DNA of 64,000 nucleotides. Source: Cryptomeria japonica (taxonomy: Eukaryota; Streptophyta; Pinopsida; Cupressales; Cupressaceae). The number at the start of each line of letters is the position of its first letter. The stretch's first letter is position 1. The position numbers and the translations under genes were made by a program. The stretch is from NCBI RefSeq assembly GCF_030272615.1, contig NC_081414.1, forward strand, positions 53,810,636-53,874,635, in the 5' to 3' direction. Of the stretch, positions 21,297 to 31,290 are shown in pieces. The notes under the pieces were generated by a model. The model made no database searches. It worked only from the letters and a program-made list of their open reading frames with translations, and was not told the origin of the DNA.

Positions 21297-21370
21297 TACT
21301 CCCCCATTGAGAAAAAAGTCAAGTTGACTAAGAAACCTCAGGTGCTCCTGCACCATGCTCCCCCAAGTGA
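21262..21370. repeat. 59-bp tandem duplication across the LTR/polypurine-tract junction
   Basis: AAGTTGACTAAGAAACCTCA starts at 21,262 and again at 21,321. Each copy goes on through GTGCTCCTGCACCAT and CTCCCCCA to GTGAGAAAAAA or TTGAGAAAAAA, so both the LTR edge and the polypurine tract are present twice. The first copy matches the edge of the other LTR. Confidence 0.9.
21297..21311 (-). promoter_or_regulatory. Polypurine tract of the chromovirus
   Basis: Minus-strand CTCAATGGGGGAGTA adjoins the LTR start TGGTGCAGG; a second copy, ACTTGGGGGAGCA, lies at about 21,356-21,370 because of the local duplication. Confidence 0.8.
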
Positions 21371-21640
21371 GAAAAAAATGTCCATGTAGGTGGTTTTCCT
21401 AGTGTTCTTGAGAATCCTTGAATTGAACGCCTTCTGAGCTTCTAGCATGGTTGGAGGTGGCACAGGTAGGTCTAAAAGTGGCTGAGAGACATCTAAAACT
21501 CTATTATGCTCCTCTGGCATTATTGCTTTGTACTACACCAAGTCTGCAACATTGACAATAGGAGACAAAGATATGTCCCTAGGTAGATCAATCTTACAAT
21601 AATTTTGTCCATACTTAGCCAAGACCTTACAAGGTCCAAT
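21338..21640 (-). pseudogene. Chromovirus integrase C-terminus and chromodomain-like tail
   Basis: The GPF/Y-like block is MRRIGPCKVLAKYGQNYCKI then DLPRDISLSPIVNVADLV (21,533-21,660). After a stop follows RVLDVSQPLLDLPVPPPT and AFNSRILKNTRKTTYMDIFF. In chromoviruses the final part is a chromodomain opening with a ...ILDxR...YLVKWKG strand; here SRILKNTRKTTYMDIFF fits that opening but the YLVKWKG core is degraded (FSLGGA). It lies just before the polypurine tract, as expected. Confidence 0.7.
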
Positions 21641-22640
21641 CCTTCTCATCTGAAGCTTGCTGGGTACACCTTTTTGAAGCCTTTCTTTGTTCAAGTGGAC
21701 CATTACAAAAGTCACCAACAACAAATTGCACATTCTTTCTCTTTTCATCCACTTTATCCTTGATTCTTTGAGAGTTTTCTTGCAAATATTTCCTAACTTT
21801 CTCATGAATCCCCTTCATGAAATGAGCCATATCAGCATGTCCACTCCTCTTCTCCATATGTCTAAGGTCTCTAAGCTCCAATACACCTCTTGGATGAATC
21901 CCATAAACTACTTCAAAAGGACTCTTACCAGTTGATCTATTCACATTGTCATTATAAGCAAACTCTGCTTGATGGATGATCTAATCCCAAGCTTGCCCAT
22001 ATTATTTTGTCAAACATATGAGAAGGTTCCCAAGTGTCCTATTTACCACCTCTATTTGGTCATCCATTTGGGGATGGTATGCTGAGCCAAAAGACAAGTT
22101 AGTACCCAATCTCTGCCATACAGTTTTCTAAAAATGACCAATGAACTTGGTATCTCTATCTGACACTATGCTGATTGGAAAACCATGAATCCTAATGACC
22201 TCTTTGAATAAAAATTTTCAATATGGCTAGCATCATGAGTCACCTTACATGGAATAAAATGGGCCATTTTACTGAATCTATCTATGACAACATAGATGCT
22301 ATCAAATCCAGTTTTGGTCTTGGGTAAACCAACCACAAAATCCATACTCACACACTCCCATGGCCAGTTTGGGATAGGTAATGGCTGATAGAGTCTAGCA
22401 TTGGAAGAGGTTCCCTTTGCCTTTTGACAAACAACACATTGTTCAATATACTTTCTTATATCCCTTTGCATCTTTGGCCAATAATAGAATCTTTGAACAA
22501 GTTCCAAGGTTTTATTTGGCCCAAAATGACCACTTAAGCAACCATTGTGCTTCTCTTGCCTCAACTTCTCTCTCATGGACCCTCTTGGCACACAAAGTTG
22601 TCCTCCTTTAAACAAAAGACCATCTTGCAAAGTAAAATCT
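21641..22640 (-). pseudogene. Chromovirus integrase core
   Basis: A 154-codon open part (22,166-22,630) starts MQDGLLFKGGQLCVPRG. The zinc-binding HHCC region is seen as SGHFGPNKTLELVQRFYYWP and CVVCQKAKG, and the first catalytic Asp as MDFVVGLP, followed by DSIYVVIDRFSKMAHFIPC. A frameshift follows, then RVLELRDLRHMEKRSGHADM (about 21,840-21,900) belongs to the C-terminal half. FNRSTGKSPFEVVYGIHPRG near 21,900-21,944 is the usual Gypsy block after the catalytic Glu. Inactive because of frameshifts and stops. Confidence 0.85.
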
Positions 22641-22763
22641 GCATATTCACTATGAAAATGATTCCTAAACTCTTGGCAAACCTTGTAAATGTCAGCAAAA
22701 TCTTCATCATCTTGATATAGGTATTTGATTGCAAGTACTCTATCTATTTGATGTGCCTATGAT

Positions 22764-23342
22764 TCAACTTTTCTTGGGAGTTGAGGAAACTAAGAGCTTG
22801 ATTATCAGTATAAACCATAAATTATTTAGGCAATAAGTAATGCCTCCATTTTCTAAGTGCTTGAACAAGTGCATATAATTCCAAATCATATGAAGAATTC
22901 CTTTTCTTGGCTTCATTGAGCTTTTCATTGAAGATACCATTAGTCTATTGTCTTGGCTTAGGACCACTCCAACTACTATGTTGCTTGCATCACATTCAAT
23001 GGTGAAGAGTTTGTCAAAGCTTGGAAGAAAAAGGATAGATTGAGTAGCCACCTTTGTCTTCAATAGTTCAAATCCTTTATGTGCCTCTTTTGTCCATTGA
23101 AACTTAGTCTTTACACCTCCTTTGATTGTATCAAGCACAGGTGTAGATATCTCACTAAACCCTCTAATGAACTTCCTATAAAACTGAGTCAAACGATGAA
23201 AACTCCTCACTTCACTTGTTGTTTTGGGTGTAGGCCAACTAATTATTACTTCTACCTTTGAGGTATCCATCTTCAAATCACCACTTGAGATTACAAACCT
23301 AAGATACACCAACTCTTGTTTCATGAACTCACATTTCTCCAA
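22764..23342 (-). pseudogene. Chromovirus RNase H region
   Basis: 192 open codons, shifted relative to RT: KCEFMKQELVYLRFVISSGD (RT thumb), ISWPTPKTTSEVRSFHRLTQ, FQWTKEAHKGFELLK, then the RNase H start FTIECDASNIVVGVVLSQD, with the catalytic Asp in ECDAS. After about position 130 the frame departs from the family, so the rest of RNase H lies in other frames between 22,640 and 22,930 and is broken. Confidence 0.85.
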
Positions 23343-23350
23343 ATTGATAG

Positions 23351-23900
23351 TTAGTTGTTCATCACATAATTTTTTAATACAATTTCCATATGCCTAAGAT
23401 GTTCTTCTTCAAATTTACTGAAAATCAAGATATCATCTAGATAAACAACAACAAATTTACCAGTGTAATTTTTGAGCACTTCATTCACGAGCCTCATGAA
23501 TGTGCTAGGGGCATTTGTGAGTCCAAATGGCATGACAAGCCATTCATAAAGGCCTTCAGTGGTTTTGAATGATGTCTTCCACTCATCTCCCTCCTTGATT
23601 TTGATTTGGTGGTAGCCACTCTTGAGGTCTATCTTGGTGAAATACTTAGCACCCCCTAAACAATCCATCAAATCTTCAATTCTTGGAATACAAAATCTAT
23701 ATCTGCTTGTAACCTAGTTGATGGATCTTAAATCAGTACAAAGTGTCAAAGTACCTCCCTTATTAGGTGCCAAAATGGTGGGAACTACACATGGGCTGAT
23801 TCTCTTTCTTATAAGACCATTATCCAAAAGTTCTTGAATTTTCTTAGCCACTTCTATGTTCTACTCCAGTGTCATTTTGTAGGCCGCTTTATTAGGTAAT
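23351..23900 (-). pseudogene. Chromovirus reverse transcriptase
   Basis: Open part 23,351-23,671: [54 protein letters not shown] and the catalytic [14 protein letters not shown]. These are RT blocks with an intact YLDD. Further 5' (23,672-23,900) are the template-contact blocks in the same frame with stops. The palm motif itself is undamaged, but the ORF is closed on both sides. Confidence 0.9.
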
Positions 23901-24370
23901 GAGGCTTCGAGTATAAAGTCAATCTTATGGCTAATGGCTCATTGAGGAGGCAAAGTAGCAGGTGTTCCATCACTTATGATCTCCCTAAACTGATTAAGTA
24001 TTTTCTGCACTTCATCAAGTATACAATCCTTCTCCTTCTTTTCCTATTTTGGTTTCACAACAAGTGCAAAACCCACTGCTTCTCCTTCTTTGAGAGTGTT
24101 CATGAACTCCTTCTCACCAACTAGTAGCACATTTGAGCCTTTAGATCTGCCCTCTTCTCCATCTCCTATGGACTGAATTTTGTAAGTAACTCCATCTTTT
24201 TGAAAGGTGTATAAGTTCTTTCATCCATGGTGTATTGTTTTTCTATCAAATTGCCAAGGCCTACCTAGGAGTAGGTGGCATGCATCCATTGGCAAGATAT
24301 CACACAAAATATTATCTTTGTAGCCTCCTATGGTGAATTCCACCCAAGTTTTCTCATTCACAAAAACATG

Positions 24371-24757
24371 TTACCTCTTGTTGAGCCAAGTAACCCTACA
24401 AGGATCACTATGTGGGATTATTTGTAGTTGGAGTTTGCTAACTGCTTCTTCTGACACTATGTTGTCAGTGGATCCTGAATCTACCACCACCCTACACACC
24501 TTACCCATGATCTTGCACTTTATCCTAAACAAGGATCTTAATTTACTAGGTTCCTCCTTTACTAGTTCTTTGATCAAAACTCTTCTGATCATGAGGTTCT
24601 CTCCAACCTCAGAATCTAAGCTCACCTCTGGTGACATCACATTTGTTGCATCCTCTTGGATATAACTCGCTCTCCTTTCACCTCCTTGGGATGAAGAAGA
24701 CTTCTTCGGGCATCTATAGGAAGGGTGCCCGAGTTGATGATAGTTGTAGCACTTCAT
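24371..24757 (-). pseudogene. Chromovirus Gag zinc knuckle and protease
   Basis: Opens with a CCHC knuckle CYNYHQLGHPSYRC in which the second Cys is Tyr, then a Ser/Glu linker, and the retropepsin block KVCRVVVDSGSTDNIVSEEA with its catalytic DSGST. In the family the knuckle joins Gag to protease. It is in frame with the Gag ORFs upstream. The lost Cys would prevent normal zinc binding. Confidence 0.85.
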
Positions 24758-25744
24758 TATGGAGAAATAGGGCCCTCTTCCTGGTCCACTAGACCTTCCT
24801 CTACTAGATTTTCTAGATCCCCTTCCTCTATAGATGCTCTTTCTATTGAATTCCCCTTGGGATCTTTAGTCCACACCTCTTCCACCATAGCTACCTCTAT
24901 GACCTCTGCCAGCTCTTCCCCTACCTCCACCTGTATTACTTTGCTCTTGTTTCTTTTTACTCTTCTCTTCCACCTTGAGTGCCAATTGATAGCTCTTGCG
25001 GATAGTAGTAGGACACAACAAGCTTAACTCTTCTTGGATATTCCACCTCAAACCATTCAAGTACCTAGAAACTTTCATGCTTTCATCTTCTACCACCTTG
25101 GATCTCAAACACAACTGCTGAAATTCTTCAGTGTAGCTTCTCACATCTAGTTCTCTTTGTCTCAAATTTTGTCTCCTTTTGTGTAGTTGGATCTTAGAGT
25201 CTTTAGAGATATAGGCTTCTCTTACCTTGGCTAACATTCCTTTCCAAGTAGCAATTGGGTTCATACCCTCCTTTTGTCTCTGGTCTTAGGTGAACTTCCA
25301 CCAAGTCAAGGCTGCTCCTCTCAATCTAGATTTGGCTACCTTCACCTTTTGGGCTTCACTAACTCCATCATACTCAAATTTATTCTCTAACCCTTCAATC
25401 CACTCCATAACCACTTCTTGTTCCATTTTTCCACTAAAAAGTGGCACTCCTTCTAGGGACTTACCCCCTAAGGCTTTGATGGCTCTAGGGAAAGGTTCTT
25501 CTAGCAAAATAGGATCTGGTTTAGGTGTGCAATCCTCTTCTACCACTTCTTTACCCCTTTCTTCATTGACTTTGATAGTCACCTTCTCGGTTTTGTCTTC
25601 TACTTCACCTAGTTTATTCTCCAATTGTTCCAACTTTTCCTTGAGGAGTCTATTCTCATCCTCTTGGTCTTTTACCCTTTTGGCCAACTTTGCATTAGTC
25701 ACCATATTAAAACTATTTTGACTCACTGATTCAATCTCTGACAT
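24758..25744 (-). pseudogene. Chromovirus Gag
   Basis: Two in-phase open parts. 25,286-25,744 starts MSEIESVSQNSFNM, has a coiled-coil-like segment (KDQEDENRLLKEKLEQLENK) and reaches VPLFSGKMEQEVVMEWIEGL and AALTWW, the retrotransposon Gag capsid core. 24,866-25,264 continues with WKGMLAKVREAYISKD, REREL-like RQRELDVRSYTEEFQQLCLR and an Arg/Gly-rich end (GGGRGRAGRGHRGSYGGRG) before the knuckle. A stop at 25,286 and a stop near 24,866 separate the parts. The start ATG at 25,744 is 44 bases inside the 5' LTR edge, a normal leader. Confidence 0.88.
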
Positions 25745-25772
25745 AAACTAGTTCCTTTATAGGTCTTATTGG

Positions 25773-25787
25773 GCTCTGATACCACTT
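25773..25787 (-). promoter_or_regulatory. Primer-binding site of the chromovirus
   Basis: Minus-strand AAGTGGTATCAGAGC follows the LTR end CTCCCTATCA. TGGTATCAGAGC is complementary to the 3' end of plant initiator tRNA-Met, the usual primer of this lineage. Confidence 0.9.
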
Positions 25788-27381
25788 TGATAGGGAGACT
25801 CTCTCAAAGGAGTGCAATTTGGTTTGCAGGTTAGGAAAAGGTGTTATTGTGGGCTTCCTTTTTTTTTAATGCTCTACTCTCCTTGTGAGTCAATCCTAGC
25901 AACAAAACTCCTTTGGAGATCTCTCTACCAATTAGATTGCTCTAGTTATTCAAGTTCAAGGTTAGAACTCACATGAGTAAGTTCAACCTCCAACATGCCT
26001 TATCCAATGGTGTTCACTTGCAGGGGACTAGAAAAGTTCTGTAATGGTTTACCAACTCCATCCATGCCATTTGGGTGTCTTCCCCCTTTCATCTTCCTAT
26101 CATTTTCATGATTCCTATGTTCAAGGCTTTGTAGCCCTATGAGCCCCTTTTAGCCCTCCTTTTATGGTTTTTTCCCTTTGGCTCTAAAAAATTCCAAAGG
26201 ACTCCTTAGAATATTTTTTGATATGGATACCCATTCGAACACCCTTCAATATTTTCAAGGTTAGATGGTCTGTCATGTCCGTACAGGTACGATCACCAAA
26301 ATGGCTCTTTCTAAGGGTTTTAGTCTTGTGTGCTTTCAGCAGTGGGGTTTGTAGGTCTCCACACCCTATCAAGTCTCCACACTCACTCTAAGGCTCTCCC
26401 TAACATCCAAATTCAATACCAAACACTTTTCATTAATAGATTTGGTCACCCCTACAAGAAATAACTAAAAGAGTAGTCATGTTCCCTAGTTGGGTTATAG
26501 CAGAGCTCGCCTAGGGCATGATTTTACAATGATCAAAAGAAACTTCTAGGACAAAAAACTGAGTATTTACACTATAAATTTACTCCATTACTTGAATCCC
26601 AAGGGTTGTTGAGAAACTACAATGGGAATTCAAGATGGAGCCATTTTTGAGGCCTTAACCCTTGTGCTCATACCGAGAGCAATGCAAACAAGAAAGAATT
26701 TTAACACACCAATTAAACCTACACAATGAAAGGACACAAATATTTTTTAAGCACCACAACAAAATTTTATAAATATACATGAAGGTACAGTACAGAAACT
26801 AACCCATTTGATACAGACTGCAATAAACAATTTGGCAAATTTTATTGAAAAACCAACAAATTACTTCAAGTTGCTAATTAAAAATTCAATCTTAGAGCTT
26901 CCAACTCTTCTAAAATGTTTTGAGTGGCCTTATATATGCCTAATCAATCAAATCCAATCACCTATAGGACCTATAACTACCAATTTGAGCATTTTTCCAA
27001 AATTGCTGACATTTTGACAAAATGTTGTCAAGTCGCCATGACAACTTTTACTCTACAATGCATTTTGACAAATATTGAAAATATTCACATGCTTGACCCC
27101 CTAGGATGATTAACTAACATCAAATAAACATCTTCAAAATCCTTATGAGGCCTTACAAGGAGTTTTACAAAATTTTCTATGTGATGCCATTTAAGGCTTA
27201 CAAAGGCACATAGGCCAAAACAGAGTTAAAAAACTAAATTTAATGACAAAGAAAACTACAAAACAAACTCAAGCACACTTTTGAACTCTTCAATAGTCCT
27301 TTATTCAAACATTAACCCAATGAGGATCATTCACACCCAAAATTGAAAGTTCGCTAAAAAACCTCAGGTGCTCCTGCACCA
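25788..27381 (-). repeat. 5' LTR of the chromovirus
   Basis: 1,594 bases, minus-strand TGGTGCAGGAGCACCTGAGG (27,381) to CTCCCTATCA (25,788). Pairs with 19,708-21,296. It is followed on the right by the target duplication ATCCT (27,382-27,386). Confidence 0.92.
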
Positions 27382-27386
27382 ATCCT

Positions 27387-27605
27387 TGTCCTCAATTTTA
27401 GCATCCAGTGCCAAATCATCTTCCTTGATAGCTAGGAATACCCATTCCTTCCCATTGTCAGATCCACTAGCAGATTCTTCTGTCGGTTCATCATCTGAAT
27501 CAGTAATGTCTTCCTCATCCACTATTTAGCATGATTTGTCTCTATTTTTCTTGTACTTATACTTGTTTTGATATGCAAAGTTAGGCTTAAATGATCTTTT
27601 AACTC
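27387..27605 (-). pseudogene. Copia-1 linker between Gag knuckle and protease
   Basis: Reads on the minus strand YKYKKNRDKSC, then after a stop IVDEEDITDSDDEPTEESAS and NGKEWVFLAIKEDDLALD up to the Gypsy insertion. The homologous segment of Copia-2 (43,440-43,560) continues directly into the protease, which shows where Copia-1 was cut. Confidence 0.8.
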
Positions 27606-28170
27606 TTTCTTAAAATCTTGAATTCCTTTCAAGACATCTAGATGCAAAATGACCAATCTTTTTACATGCAAAACATTTAAAAGGTGTTTTTCCTTCATAC
27701 TTACTTCCTATCAGTCCTTTTGGTACTCTTCTAGCAAAGAGTTCTTCAAGTTTCTCAAACTCATCATCTTCTCTTTTCATATCTTCTAACTCCTTTGCAT
27801 ATAAAGCTTTCCAGTCTTGCTTACCGGTTGCAGATGTAGATGCATGAAAAATAGGTTCAGTCTTCACAGCTCCAGAAGGTCCAAATTCCTTAAGATCAAA
27901 AGGGGATAGTTTTCCAATTGAGGTATCTCTATTGATAGATGTATTAGCCATTGTTCTCAACTCATTAATAGTAGTAGCCTTCATTTTGTAAGTCGGTCGT
28001 AGGGCTATCAGGACTTTAGAAACAATTTCATCTTCACTCAGAGTTCCATGACAACATTGAATTCCCATAACAATCTCATTTACCCTTTCCATGAATGCAG
28101 TAATCCTCTCATCTTCTTTCATCTTTAAGTTTTCATATCTCACCTGCTAACCATCAAGTTTAGCAATATT
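27606..28170 (-). pseudogene. Copia-1 Gag, C-terminal part
   Basis: 177 open codons (27,610-28,143). RYENLKMKEDERITAFMERV and IVSKVLIALRPTYKMKATTI are the UBN2-type Copia Gag core; a charged helical stretch (LYAKELEDMKREDDEFEKLE) leads to the zinc knuckle CFACKKIGHFASRC, which is intact. A stop lies just 5' (near 28,149). The N-terminal part is on the other side of the solo LTR. Confidence 0.88.
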
Positions 28171-28954
28171 TGTTGGCATTCTACACTCAATGATAATATG
28201 GTTGATATTTTCATTGATGGCAACCAACCGGTAATAGGTTTCTACACATACACCGACAGGCAATGACATCGGTAGGCACATTCACCGGCATCCAGATTAC
28301 ACTGGCAATGAAGTATACCGGCTCTTAGGCTGACATGAGACAAAGTTTTGTTTATATGAATTGTATTGCAAATGTAATTAATTATTTGTAAGCCAACATG
28401 ATGTATTGTAAAGACTCATATATGTATGAGATCTTATAGATCATTTTGTATTGAGAAGGATAGGATATTTGGAATAGAAGGATATTATGTAAAGACAACG
28501 AAAGGTTTTGGTTAAGGTATCTGACTAAGCTTAAACTAGTACTAAACCAAGCATTAGAGATGTTATTTTGAGTAGTATATTGTATTGTATTTAATTATCC
28601 ATTTTGTAGTCAGTGAGACTCTTCTATTGAGTAGTGAGCTCTAGGTTCTTGGCCTTCCTGCATGTGCAGGCCCATCTTGTAAGTAATATTTATTCATATT
28701 GGCTAGTGAGTAAATATTGTGGGTCACAAATCCCACCAAATTTTTTTCCCACATTGGGTTTCCTCGCCAAAATATCTTGTGTTATGGTGTGCATTTATGA
28801 TGTCTCTATTATTTCTATTTGCTGCATTATTTCTTGTTTATTGGTACATTAATTTTAGTTGCAAAGTTGTAAATAAGTTCAAATATCCCACAAACCGGTT
28901 AGACATTAATTCACCCCCCTCTCAATGTCTTTGGGACTGTTATTGCATCTAACA
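28171..28954 (+). mobile_element. Solo Copia-type LTR inside Copia-1 gag
   Basis: 784 bases from TGTTGGCATTCTAC to TGCATCTAACA, TG/CA ends, plus orientation, flanked by ATATT (28,166-28,170) and ATCTT (28,955-28,959), a 5-bp target duplication with one substitution. Gag homology with Copia-2 resumes exactly outside these. Inside are the shared blocks GTAGTCAGTGAGACTC, TGCATGTGCAGGCCC, TTCCCACATTGGGTTTCC and AATTCACCCCCCTCTCAATG. There is no internal region, so two LTRs have recombined. Confidence 0.9.
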
Positions 28955-29265
28955 ATCTTCACTGTAGGGTCACCTTCATTAAGTGTCTCCAACTTATCCC
29001 ATATAGCCTTTCTAGATGATTTGTTTGTTAATCCCATTATTTGTTGATCAAAAAGAGAACACAAGAGGGATTCTCTTACTCTACAATCCTTCTCAAGCTC
29101 CTTGTCCAGGTTTTCCAGAGGAGGATTTCTAGATCCTAGATTAAAGGGTCTGACACCATTCTGTGTGATCTCCCAAATCTCATTGCCAAAAAATCTTAGA
29201 CGAGTCTCCATCTGAATCTTCCATAATGCGTAATTTGTTCCATCAAGCCTCAGAATATCCCTCAA
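28955..29265 (-). pseudogene. Copia-1 Gag, N-terminal part
   Basis: Minus-strand LDGTNYALWKIQMETRLRFF, LLCSLFDQQIMGLTNKSSRK and AIWDKLETLNEGD, the DUF4219/UBN2 start of Copia Gag (family motif LxGxNYxxWKxxM). It runs into the solo LTR at 28,954. The start near 29,265 is about 105 bases downstream of the 5' LTR, a normal leader length. Confidence 0.88.
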
Positions 29266-29352
29266 AAGATAGCTCTAGAAGAACTGGATGAACTTTAAGT
29301 GTTAGTTGCCATAGGATCTTCCTCAAGTGGTTAAGATTTTTGTAGAGAGGAG

Positions 29353-29370
29353 CAAAGCTTTGATAACAAT
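29353..29370 (-). promoter_or_regulatory. Primer-binding site of Copia-1, mutated
   Basis: Minus-strand ATTGTTATCAAAGCTTTG directly follows the LTR end CTCTCTAACA. It aligns with the initiator tRNA-Met site ATTGGTATCAGAGC with two or three substitutions. Confidence 0.75.
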
Positions 29371-30551
29371 TGTTAGAGAGTTCAGATTATCGGTAGACAA
29401 CTAAGAGGGGGGGTGAATTAGTTGTCATAGATTATAGGAACATTCAACAATTAAACTTTAATACTAGAACCCAAAACAATAATACCAGAATAGTAGTTAA
29501 TCCAATTAATCATAAATAGTAATCACAGAATAAAAGCCATCCACACAACACCAAGATTAGTACGTGGAAAACCTATTAAAAGAAAAAACCACAGTGGGAA
29601 GCCTACCTATAGTTAAATAATATTTCTATAGGAAGTATGTGAATTACAATGAAGGGGCCTGCACTTGCAAGAAGTTCAATAGCCTAGAGCACACTGCTCA
29701 TCACAAAAGGAGCCTCACTGACTACATATAAATCCAAACCACAATCCAGAGAAGTGTTGAACTACAAAAGATATCATCTCCTATGCTAGAGTATAGTTTC
29801 GGTTAACCTCAATACTAGAGGACAAAATCCTCTTACATAAACCCAATTCGATCTCCAATGATCAACCAACTCCTCTACCTAAATGATATTATATTATTTG
29901 CACATTACATTACTTGACCATGACCTCTTACATTAACCATGATGATCTACAATGAGATCTTACATCTATTTATACAAACCCTCGACCATAAACAATCAGG
30001 TCGGCTACCAAACAATAAACCCATTACATAATTACAAACCATGTCAACCTTAGACCAAATAATATCAACACATAAGGCATCCCAGAAATACATCAATAGG
30101 TCCTATCCACACATTGTATTAAAGCTGGTCCATAACTTAGATCAACTGGACCAAGTATATGTCCACACACTTCAGCAATGATCTCCAAATGAAAAGTCTC
30201 GAACATGATCACCAACAACATCCTGAAACTTCATCAAAAGCTGCACCAAGACCACTTATGCAATTCATAAAAGATCTCCATTAAAAGCTCTACTGGTGAA
30301 ACCCTTGAGAGAACTAGAAACCAATCTTCTAAGAAAGCAGGATAGCATCCAATCACCAGACCAAAACCAACTGACCAAATATGAGTATTAGTTAACCAAA
30401 GCCTGCTGGATCATACCATATCTAAGTTAACCATAAACCACTCAACCTACTAGGACCATAAGGGTTTCAGAAAAGCATCCAAACATCTAATGTTGACATG
30501 AATGATAAAACATCAATGCAACACATAATAAATTCCACCAAATGGTCAACA
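29371..30551 (-). repeat. 5' LTR of Copia-1
   Basis: 1,181 bases, minus-strand TGTTGACCATTTGG (30,551) to CTCTCTAACA (29,371). TATA box 29,966-29,974. Near the U5 end is the tract GGGGGGGTGAATTAGTTG (read on plus at about 29,407) that recurs in all Copia LTRs here. It pairs with 15,295-16,328. Confidence 0.9.
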
Positions 30552-31119
30552 ACACCTCTACAATCAATAAGAAATTCTTATAGAAGACACTACTTCACAA
30601 AGGGGAAATTTTAATCTTCAAGAAGGAGAGATGTTTGAAATCACTCTTGCCACTTATATATATAGGGTGAAGAGATGGGATAGAAATGGGATATTATGTT
30701 GCTTCCAAAATTATGATTGCACGTTAAATTGTACCATCATGAATGACAATGAGCCCCTAGTAGGTGAGCTACCAATGTCACATAATGATGAGCAACATAA
30801 TAGCCATTAATGTAATTTAAAGACATGATATATTGAATGAGGTATTTGAATATGACATGTTAAATTATCTACTATAAGTAAGATTAAAAATATGTATAAG
30901 ATGATGAACGTTAAAAAGTCTTTAGAAAGAGAGAAGTTTAGAGGAGAAGAATAGGCCACTAAGTCATACTTTTCTCGCACACAATAAATCTTAGGAGAGG
31001 GATAAGTGTAATCCCTTAGAGTCTTATTCCTAGAAGAAGGGATATTATAATGAGTAGAAGATGAAGCCTCATAAGTGGGGTTACAAATATCTCAAGGAGA
31101 TTAATAAAGAGATTTGTTC
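30552..31119 (-). other. Internal piece of the outer element between Copia-1 and Copia-2
   Basis: Non-coding, AG-rich DNA like that at 14,340-15,294. It ends with TGTTC (31,115-31,119), the left target duplication of Copia-2. No ORF. Confidence 0.65.
31115..31119. repeat. Target-site duplication of Copia-2 (other copy 45,601-45,605)
   Basis: TGTTC before TGTTAGGTCC and TGTTC after AATACCAACA, 14.5 kb apart. The match proves that 31,119 and 45,606 were once adjacent. Confidence 0.9.
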
Positions 31120-31290
31120 TGTTAGGTCCTGGAGACAACTGAGAGGGGGGGGCGTGAATCAGTTGTCAAATAAATTCAAACCAAAAACTTATTAACCAAC
31201 TTAATGCTTAATACTGGTAAACCAGTTAAGTATGCTGGTAGATAGTGTAAACAGTAAATTGCTATACCAGTAAGGATTAATGCATGAAAC
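31120..31290 (-). repeat. Copia-2 3' LTR, distal (U5-side) part
   Basis: Matches 44,529-44,707 in sequence, including GAGAGGGGGGGCGTGAATCA and AATACTGGTAAACCAGTTAA. It ends with the target duplication GAAAC of the nested element and continues at 39,130. Confidence 0.9.

Larger units (their letters stand above)
19708..27381 (-). mobile_element. Gypsy chromovirus inserted in Copia-1, both LTRs present
   Basis: LTRs 19,708-21,296 and 25,788-27,381; a primer-binding site matching initiator tRNA-Met; a Gag, protease, RT, RNase H, integrase and chromodomain-like tail in that order on the minus strand; polypurine tract 21,297-21,311; target duplication ATCCT. Integrase after RT makes it Ty3/Gypsy, and the GPF/Y-like segment with a chromodomain-like tail makes it a chromovirus. 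Gag-pol lies mainly in one frame (ORF starts at 25,744, 25,264, 24,757, 23,671, 22,630 and 21,805 are in phase), interrupted by stops, with frameshifts near 23,345 and 21,900. The LTRs differ by scattered substitutions, so it is not recent. Confidence 0.92.
15295..30551 (-). mobile_element. Copia-1: Ty1/Copia element, minus strand, broken and nested
   Basis: 5' LTR 29,371-30,551, then a primer-binding site, a Gag with a CCHC knuckle, protease, integrase, reverse transcriptase and RNase H in Copia order, polypurine tract 16,329-16,345 and 3' LTR 15,295-16,328. A Gypsy chromovirus (19,708-27,381) sits between the pre-protease linker and the protease, and a solo LTR (28,171-28,954) sits in gag. 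All domains carry stops and frameshifts. The 3' LTR lacks the last 95 or so bases of U5 and has an internal deletion, so no target duplication can be read (right flank ACACC at 30,552). Confidence 0.9.

Noticed and set aside
25290-25721. 143-codon plus-strand ORF
   Set aside because: Exact antisense of the chromovirus Gag; Ser/Leu-rich composition is the mirror of the charged Gag sequence.
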